Source of the DNA: Bacteroidota bacterium
GTDB taxonomy: Bacteria > Bacteroidota > Bacteroidia > Palsa-965
Direction of reading: 5' to 3'
Assembly: GCA_013298545.1 (NCBI GenBank)
Contig: JAAFIA010000001.1
Location: forward strand, 62,001-126,000
DNA: 64,000 nucleotides
Shown here: positions 58,266-64,000 of the stretch, one piece after another
How positions within the stretch are numbered: position 1 is the first letter of the stretch
Layout of the letters: the number at the start of each line of letters is the position of its first letter
Notes under the pieces: generated by a model
Seen by the model: the letters and a program-made list of their open reading frames with translations, nothing else
What the model was told of the DNA's origin: nothing
Database searches by the model: none
Made by a program: the position numbers and the translations under genes

Positions 58266-59219
58266 TTAGCGGCGACGAAATCCACCTTTTACAATGTCCC
58301 ACATCACTTGTCCGTCGCCCGTTGGCATCGGAAAACCGAGCAATGCTGAAATAGTACGCGCAATATCGCGCTGGTCGTAGTGAACGGGTGTGGTGTAATT
58401 TTCTTTAAAATCGGGACCAATGGCAATCAATTCAATTTTGCGACATCCGGCACAAGTATCGCCGTGTGTGGTATAGCCGCCTTGAACCGAGTTGAGGTGT
58501 CGTCCATGATCGTTGGTGATGAAAATAGCGGTTGTTCCGGCGTAATACGGATCGGCTTGTATGTGTTGAACCAAATCAAACACATATTGATCGGTTGTTT
58601 GAATGCCTAAGATATAATTGTTCCAATTGGCTTGATGTGCGCTAAAATCCGGCTCCCGAAAATTGACGAGCATGAGATCGGGATGGTGCAAATTCAATAT
58701 TTCTTTTGACCGGCGCAGCGTGATCGAATCGTCGCGGTAGCCTGTAAATGGGCCATTGACACCACAATCTGTTTTAGCTCCCCAGAGTCGTATGGTAGTG
58801 TCTTTGGTATCGCCAAGAATGTAGAGTTTATCTTTTGAAGCAACAACCCAGGCCTTTGTTGACGGGCGGTTGTAGTATTTACGCCAGTAATGAAAAATAG
58901 AAGGATAAAGCGGAAACTCTAAGCCACTGTTGTTGATCGGTTCGTAAAATGCGGTCGTGATTGCACCATGCCCCGAATTGGTATAAGTAAAACCTTCGTT
59001 ATTGAAATCTTGCGCAAAAACACCTTGTGGTTTCAAGTGCTGATCGCGCATGGGAATGTTTACACGGGCCGAGTCTTCCCATGTTTCAGACCAACGTGGG
59101 CCATCAACAACTATGATAATAACATGCTTGGTTTTAAAGTCCGATACAGGCGCGTCTTCTTTACACGTGCCGCTAAATAAGCTCAGCGAAAGCAGGAAAA
59201 ATAAGAGGGGGATGCGCAT
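58266..59219 (-). CDS. Alkaline phosphatase family protein (lipoprotein-like)
   Basis: HVIIIVVDGPRWSETWED, FITNDHGRHLNSVQGGYTTHGDTCAGC. Stop codon coincides with the MITE target duplication. Confidence 0.8.
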   Translation of the reverse strand: MRIPLLFFLLSLSLFSGTCKEDAPVSDFKTKHVIIIVVDGPRWSETWEDSARVNIPMRDQHLKPQGVFAQDFNNEGFTYTNSGHGAITTAFYEPINNSGLEFPLYPSIFHYWRKYYNRPSTKAWVVASKDKLYILGDTKDTTIRLWGAKTDCGVNGPFTGYRDDSITLRRSKEILNLHHPDLMLVNFREPDFSAHQANWNNYILGIQTTDQYVFDLVQHIQADPYYAGTTAIFITNDHGRHLNSVQGGYTTHGDTCAGCRKIELIAIGPDFKENYTTPVHYDQRDIARTISALLGFPMPTGDGQVMWDIVKGGFRRR

Positions 59220-59389
59220 GAGTATATGGCTTGAAATGTGGGTGTTAAGCCAAAGTTAAGAAAAGGATGGTTTGACTGACACGTTTGATCTCACATTTTC
59301 TAAAATTATCAAGATCGGGATCTTCCTACACTGACCTTATGTTTATTCGCGTCATTCTGTCGCTTTGAGTTCGGCAAAGGCAAAAAATC

Positions 59390-59896
59390 TTATTCTAAAA
59401 TGCTCTTATACCATTCTTTCAACATTTCAAGCTCATTTAATTTCGGGTAAATCACATTGATCGCATTTTTGATTTCTTTGGCGAAACCTTGCACTTCCAT
59501 TTTTAATTCATCTATCTCAAGAATCTCTAATTCTAAGCGTGAGGGCCACTTCTCCTTGGCCGCGTTTTCGAGTTTGATGATTTTACTATCCATTTTCGTA
59601 AGCTTGATTTTACGATCAATTCCTTGCTCGTAAAACCACAACAAACACGTTTCGTTTATTGGTGAATTGCAAAGCCTAATTATCTCTGGAAGATTTTCGC
59701 ACACTAGCGGCAAATCCCAAATCGAAAACGGCCAATTTTCTCCAAGACAAAAGAAAGAGAAGTCAATTTTTTGTGTTTCGCCAAATGCGTTTCTCGCGAT
59801 ATAAAGTGCTTCTAAAACAGATTTTTCTTCTTCAAATATTTCATATTGAAAGTTGGATAGACTTTGGGCTTCTTTATAATTTAGTTTAATTTTCAT
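59390..59896 (-). CDS. Hypothetical protein (168 aa)
   Basis: Open ORF with plausible codon usage; no family recognised. Confidence 0.55.
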   Translation of the reverse strand: MKIKLNYKEAQSLSNFQYEIFEEEKSVLEALYIARNAFGETQKIDFSFFCLGENWPFSIWDLPLVCENLPEIIRLCNSPINETCLLWFYEQGIDRKIKLTKMDSKIIKLENAAKEKWPSRLELEILEIDELKMEVQGFAKEIKNAINVIYPKLNELEMLKEWYKSILE

Positions 59897-59904
59897 GTGC
59901 TTGA

Positions 59905-59929
59905 GAGCCTGTTTAAATTTTATCCTTTG
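59905..59929. repeat. Truncated MITE end
   Basis: GAGCCTGTTTAAATTTTATCCTTTG matches the 58077 end of copy 2 (one mismatch), then diverges. Confidence 0.75.
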
Positions 59930-60113
59930 AGTTCTGCTATGAAACTATCTATACTCACCAATCCTTTTACAACATCAAAAAACCAAAGTCAAGCTTACTT
60001 CCGGCAAATATTACGCGAAATGAAAAATACATGTTCTCGCAAACACCATTAATCCACTGCGTAAAAATTGTTTCGCTTAAAAATCGGGAAGAATAATTCG
60101 ATCCGTTTAAGAT

Positions 60114-60172
60114 TTCTTGTTTCGCGTTACAAGCGCGAGTTTCAAACCTCCGCGTTGCAAACGCTGAGGAGG
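60114..60172. repeat. Double-hairpin REP-like repeat, copy 2
   Basis: TTCTTGTTTCGCGTTACAAGCGCGAGTTTCAAACCTCCGCGTTGCAAACGCTGAGGAGG. Confidence 0.85.
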
Positions 60173-60228
60173 TGTTTTGGAATTTGACTGTTTGGAAATT
60201 GGAATCTGGAAATTGGAGTCTGTTTCCC

Positions 60229-60702
60229 TTATTTCTCCACAAACCGCTCAATCCGCAACCCCGCATTAATCAACCCCGGAAGCGTTTCTACACGCATGGC
60301 CTGCTCGGCTTCGATGTGGTAATGCCCGGCAACCGGAAAACGTACCGCTTTTCTAAAAATCAATTGGCAATCGTGAATATCGCCTTGCCCTTTTCCGAGC
60401 CATTGCCCACGTTCGTTCATGAGTGGAAACTCAACGGTATCTAACGCTGTTTTTCCGTTTGGAAATTTGGTGTGAAAAAACACATAGATGTTGCTGTACG
60501 GATACGCATCGGTATTGCGTACGTTGAAATAAAAATTGTACGGTTGCAAGGTGTCTGCAATATCGAAATCGAAACTTAATTTTTCCTTCACGTTCCACCC
60601 CGTTTCAGGCAAATCGCGATTCTCTTCGTACAAACGATTATCGCCACACGAAGATAAAATCGTGATTAGCAAAAGACTAATAATCGCGCTTACTAACCTC
60701 AT
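60229..60702 (-). CDS. gldH: Gliding motility lipoprotein GldH
   Basis: Lipobox LSSCGDNRLYEENRDLP; GldH-like order ahead of ricT and holB. Confidence 0.87.
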   Translation of the reverse strand: MRLVSAIISLLLITILSSCGDNRLYEENRDLPETGWNVKEKLSFDFDIADTLQPYNFYFNVRNTDAYPYSNIYVFFHTKFPNGKTALDTVEFPLMNERGQWLGKGQGDIHDCQLIFRKAVRFPVAGHYHIEAEQAMRVETLPGLINAGLRIERFVEK

Positions 60703-62099
60703 ACAGCTGGTGGTGGTGTTGGTTTCTGACCGCCGTTATTTCTCGGAAAGCGCGGGCCGTTGTTGCGGCGCGGCTTGTTGTTTTGTTTGGGCTGCGGATT
60801 ATTTTGCTGCTGACCGCCTTGATTTTGTGGCGGTTTGTTTTGCTGCGGTTGACGTTGTTGTTGTGGACGGTTATCGCGGCGTTGTTGCGGTTTCGGATTG
60901 GGGTTGGGATTCGGATTTTCTATACCGCCAACAGCATTCACCGCACCGGCATTTGCGCTCGGACGTTTTTTCTTTTTCTTCTTGTTTTTCTTCTGCTGAT
61001 CGAAACGTGTGAGGCTGTCTTGACCAACAACATTTTCGAAGTCGTGCTCTTTTACAACAACGGCTTGGACAACATGCGCAGTAAGCTCTTCGGGCTTTTC
61101 TCCGCGTTTGTTCATCTCTACAATTTCTTTGACTTTATCGGCTTTGATGGGGATAAAATTGCCCGGATCATCGGCATACGCATACCACATCAGTCCGCGG
61201 AAAATATCGGATTTCTGGTGACGTGCGCGTCCACGTTTCGATTCAATGTCAACGGTTTCGGGAAACGATTTCAAGGCTTCGACATAGCCATCCAATTCGT
61301 AATTCAAACAGCATTTTAGTTTGCCGCATTGCCCTGCAAGTTTGATGGGGTTGAGCGATAATTGCTGGTAACGCGCAGCACCAGTGGTTACAGAACGAAA
61401 ATCGGAGAGCCAAGTCGAGCAACATAATTCACGCCCACAAGTGCCAATTCCGCCAAGTCTTCCCGCCTCCTGCCGCGCACCAATTTGACGCATTTCTACA
61501 CGAATTTTAAATTCGTCGGCCATCATTTTGATGAGTTCGCGAAAATCAACGCGTTCATCGGCGGTGTAATAAAAAATGGCTTTGCTTTTATCGCCTTGGT
61601 ATTCCACATCACCAATCTTCATCTGTAAGCCAAGGTTGACAGCGATTTCGCGCGAACGCATCATGGTAGCACGTTCTTGTTGTTGTGCTTCTTGCCATTT
61701 TTCGACATCGGCTTCGCGTGCTTTGCGATATACTTTTTTCAGATCGGGCGCATCGGGTTTTACGCCTTTGCGATTCATCTGCATGCGCACCAATTCGCCC
61801 GTGAGCGAAATGGTACCAATATCGTGGCCTGGCGATGCTTCAACAGCAACCAATTCGCCAACGACAAGTGGTAATTTATTGACGTTTCTAAAAAATTCTT
61901 TGCGGCTGTTTTTAAAACGAATTTCCACTGCGTCAAACGGTTCTTGTCCGTGTGGAAGTTCCATATTGGCAAGCCAGTCGAATACGTTCAGCTTATTGCA
62001 GCCGCCCGATCCGCACGAGCCATTATTGCGACAGCCGGCTGGCGTACCACTTGTTGTAGTACTACATCCTCTACCCGTAGAGCAACCGGAGCATCCCAT
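60699..62099 (-). CDS. ricT: PSP1 domain regulatory iron-sulfur-containing complex subunit RicT
   Basis: PSP1 core (RVDFRELIKMMADEFKIRVEMRQIGARQEAGRLGGIGTCGRELCCSTWLSDF); Cys-rich N-terminus; N/P/Q-rich tail. Confidence 0.9.
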   Translation of the reverse strand: MGCSGCSTGRGCSTTTSGTPAGCRNNGSCGSGGCNKLNVFDWLANMELPHGQEPFDAVEIRFKNSRKEFFRNVNKLPLVVGELVAVEASPGHDIGTISLTGELVRMQMNRKGVKPDAPDLKKVYRKAREADVEKWQEAQQQERATMMRSREIAVNLGLQMKIGDVEYQGDKSKAIFYYTADERVDFRELIKMMADEFKIRVEMRQIGARQEAGRLGGIGTCGRELCCSTWLSDFRSVTTGAARYQQLSLNPIKLAGQCGKLKCCLNYELDGYVEALKSFPETVDIESKRGRARHQKSDIFRGLMWYAYADDPGNFIPIKADKVKEIVEMNKRGEKPEELTAHVVQAVVVKEHDFENVVGQDSLTRFDQQKKNKKKKKKRPSANAGAVNAVGGIENPNPNPNPKPQQRRDNRPQQQRQPQQNKPPQNQGGQQQNNPQPKQNNKPRRNNGPRFPRNNGGQKPTPPPAV

Positions 62100-62194
62100 A
62101 GTTTTTGTCTTCTAATAAATAGGTTAACCGAAAAAGATCGGCCCGCAAGAATTGCGGAAAGACAAAAATAAGGGTTTTCGGCACGAAAAAACGT

Positions 62195-62581
62195 TTATCC
62201 TACGATTGGGGGTTCAATTCCGCTTTGTGGCTGAATCAATCCGTAGCGGTTTCCGCTTGGATCGCGGAAAACGCAGCATGTTCCGTCAGGAATTGGAAAC
62301 GTTGCCCCTTCGCTAGCCCAGCCGTTGTGGCGCAGTTCGGTTATCGTTTTTTCCATGTCGGCTACTTCAAAAAGTAACCGAAACCCGGGTTCATGAAAAT
62401 GATCGGAGAGCAGGATAAATGGTTTTTGTCCGGTAAGGTCGAATGCCGCAATGCGTGCGCCGAAGCGAGAAATTTCCCAAACAAGCCGCGCATGCAGCGT
62501 GTTGAGGTAATATGCGCAATCGCGGTTGTAATGCTTGGTGCCTGAACAGACATAAGCCAATTGGAGAAATGGCGGTGTCAT
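62195..62581 (-). CDS. VOC family (glyoxalase-fold) protein
   Basis: HEPGFRLLFEVADMEKTITELRHNGW...FRDPSGNRYGLIQPQ. Confidence 0.82.
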   Translation of the reverse strand: MTPPFLQLAYVCSGTKHYNRDCAYYLNTLHARLVWEISRFGARIAAFDLTGQKPFILLSDHFHEPGFRLLFEVADMEKTITELRHNGWASEGATFPIPDGTCCVFRDPSGNRYGLIQPQSGIEPPIVG

Positions 62582-62712
62582 TGCAATACATTTTGGGCCG
62601 TGCCCCGGGATTGCCGAACAGTTATGGCGGATGCGGCGTGTGTGTATCGAAATTTACGTCTTTTTTATGAACTTTGCTAACAGAAAAAGAAGTTTGCTTG
62701 TTTCAACAAGCA

Positions 62713-63846
62713 TCAAGCCGTTGCTTTGGGCACATTCAACAATTCATTCATCCGAAACGACATGTCCATCAAAACGATTTTGGGACTTCCGTTTCGTTCA
62801 ATATCGCGGTAGGCTTTATTGAGTTCTTCGATAAAACGTTCGCCATTGGCGGTATGAATAAAAGGCGCAAATTTTTTAACGAACGCTTCTTCTTCGCCAG
62901 AAAGTCGGACGAGTGATGGATCGCCGTAATTCATGAGCAAACTATCGCGCACAATATCGAGTGCATAAGCTAGAAAATGTTTTTGGCGTTCACGACCAAT
63001 GCTTGCCAATTCGTCAACCACGGCCATGACTTTTGCCGCATCAAATTTCAGGCTTGCACGCATCCAACTTTGAAATGTGGCGAGGTTGAATGCGGCTTGT
63101 TCGTCGCGCTCCAACAGACGCAAGGCGGCTGCATAATTTCCATCGGCTTGATACGCCATTTTTGCTGCATCGCTCTCGCTCATCTCGTGGCGCAACATGA
63201 GTGCGCGGCGCAATTCATCATCTGCAATGCGGCGAACTTTAACGAGTTGTGTGCGCGAAACAATCGTGCGCAACAACTGGTCTTCGTTTTCTGTAACGAG
63301 CAAAAAAAGCGTTTTGTCTGGTGGCTCTTCTAGAATTTTCAACAGTTTATTTGCTGCGCTGGCGTTCATTTTTTCTGGCAGCCAGATAAGCATGATTTTA
63401 TATTCGCCTTCGTATGTTGTGAGGCTGAGTTTGCGTAAAATCTCGCCACTTTCTTCTGTTCCAATAACGGCCTGTTTGTTTTCGGCCTCTAATCTGTTGA
63501 GCCAGCCTTCTAAGGTCAAATACGGATCGGCAAGAATGGCTTGTCGCCATTCGGTAACCACATCGGTACTTATGCGCACATCTTTTGAAAGCGCAATGGG
63601 ATGTACAAAGTGTAAATCGGGATGAACTAATTTATCGTACTTCACGCACGAAGGACATTGACCGCATGCCTCTTCGGCTGTTCTTGCGGTACAATGAATA
63701 TAGCGCGCGTATGCAAATGCGAGGGCAAGCGAACCAGATCCTTGTGGACCAAAAAATAGTTGTGCATGCGAAATGCGGTTGTTCGCAACAGTTTGTAAAA
63801 GCCGTTGAATAACATCCTGCTGACCAATAATATTGCGAAAAAACAT
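62713..63846 (-). CDS. holB: DNA polymerase III subunit delta'
   Basis: GQQDVIQRLLQTVANNRISHAQLFFGPQGSGSLALAFAYARYIHC, ANKLLKILEEPPDKTLFLLVTENEDQLLRTIVSRTQLV. Confidence 0.92.
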   Translation of the reverse strand: MFFRNIIGQQDVIQRLLQTVANNRISHAQLFFGPQGSGSLALAFAYARYIHCTARTAEEACGQCPSCVKYDKLVHPDLHFVHPIALSKDVRISTDVVTEWRQAILADPYLTLEGWLNRLEAENKQAVIGTEESGEILRKLSLTTYEGEYKIMLIWLPEKMNASAANKLLKILEEPPDKTLFLLVTENEDQLLRTIVSRTQLVKVRRIADDELRRALMLRHEMSESDAAKMAYQADGNYAAALRLLERDEQAAFNLATFQSWMRASLKFDAAKVMAVVDELASIGRERQKHFLAYALDIVRDSLLMNYGDPSLVRLSGEEEAFVKKFAPFIHTANGERFIEELNKAYRDIERNGSPKIVLMDMSFRMNELLNVPKATA

Positions 63847-63884
63847 GGCTTAAAGATACGCGCTTTTGAATTTACGGTTGCGAT

Positions 63885-64000
63885 TTAAAACCGCGAAGCC
63901 AAGACACACGTGAGTTTATAGTGTTTCACCGTTCCGTCGGTTGCAAACGCTTCGAAATAGATGACGTAAATACCCGTGCGCGCTTTGCTGCGATCATCTG
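63885..64000 (-). CDS. 3' end of a secreted protein (lamin-tail-type C-terminus), partial
   Basis: Reverse strand reads ...DDRSKARTGIYVIYFEAFATDGTVKHYKLTCVLASRF-stop; too short for the ORF list. Confidence 0.5.
   Translation of the reverse strand, partial: DDRSKARTGIYVIYFEAFATDGTVKHYKLTCVLASRF

Overview
The window is a 64 kb chromosomal segment of a Bacteroidota bacterium. The lineage call rests on type IX secretion (T9SS) C-terminal sorting domains, SprB/gliding-motility C-terminal domains, GldH, a Cys-rich RicT, and recurrent TAnnTTTG -7 promoter boxes. Housekeeping content: asnS, glyS, rimP-nusA-infB, prs-rplY(ctc)-pth, holB, ricT, gldH, PBP1A, scoAB and metZ. Accessory content: a TetR-TolC-MFP-RND efflux operon, several T9SS cargo proteins, three two-component-regulator-type propeller proteins (one ending in a SpoIIE phosphatase), and an AT-rich operon LysR // icd - three tiny ORFs - DUF6671-like - SbtA-like bicarbonate permease. 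The strongest candidates for something new are: (1) a ~1.3 kb cassette (HTH protein + AbiEii-like nucleotidyltransferase) flanked by perfect 51-bp direct repeats that duplicate the 3' end of an araC gene, with a perfect 41-bp palindrome over its promoter; (2) an intrinsic terminator in the leader of rimP-nusA-infB, between a -7 box and the rimP ATG, which suggests NusA-responsive attenuation; (3) the icd/SbtA operon with uncharacterised small proteins; (4) two near-identical MITEs with TNA target duplications; (5) palindromic repeats that extend an ORF in frame. No CRISPR array, rRNA or tRNA was recognised. All calls were made by eye from the sequence and ORF track; no database search was run.
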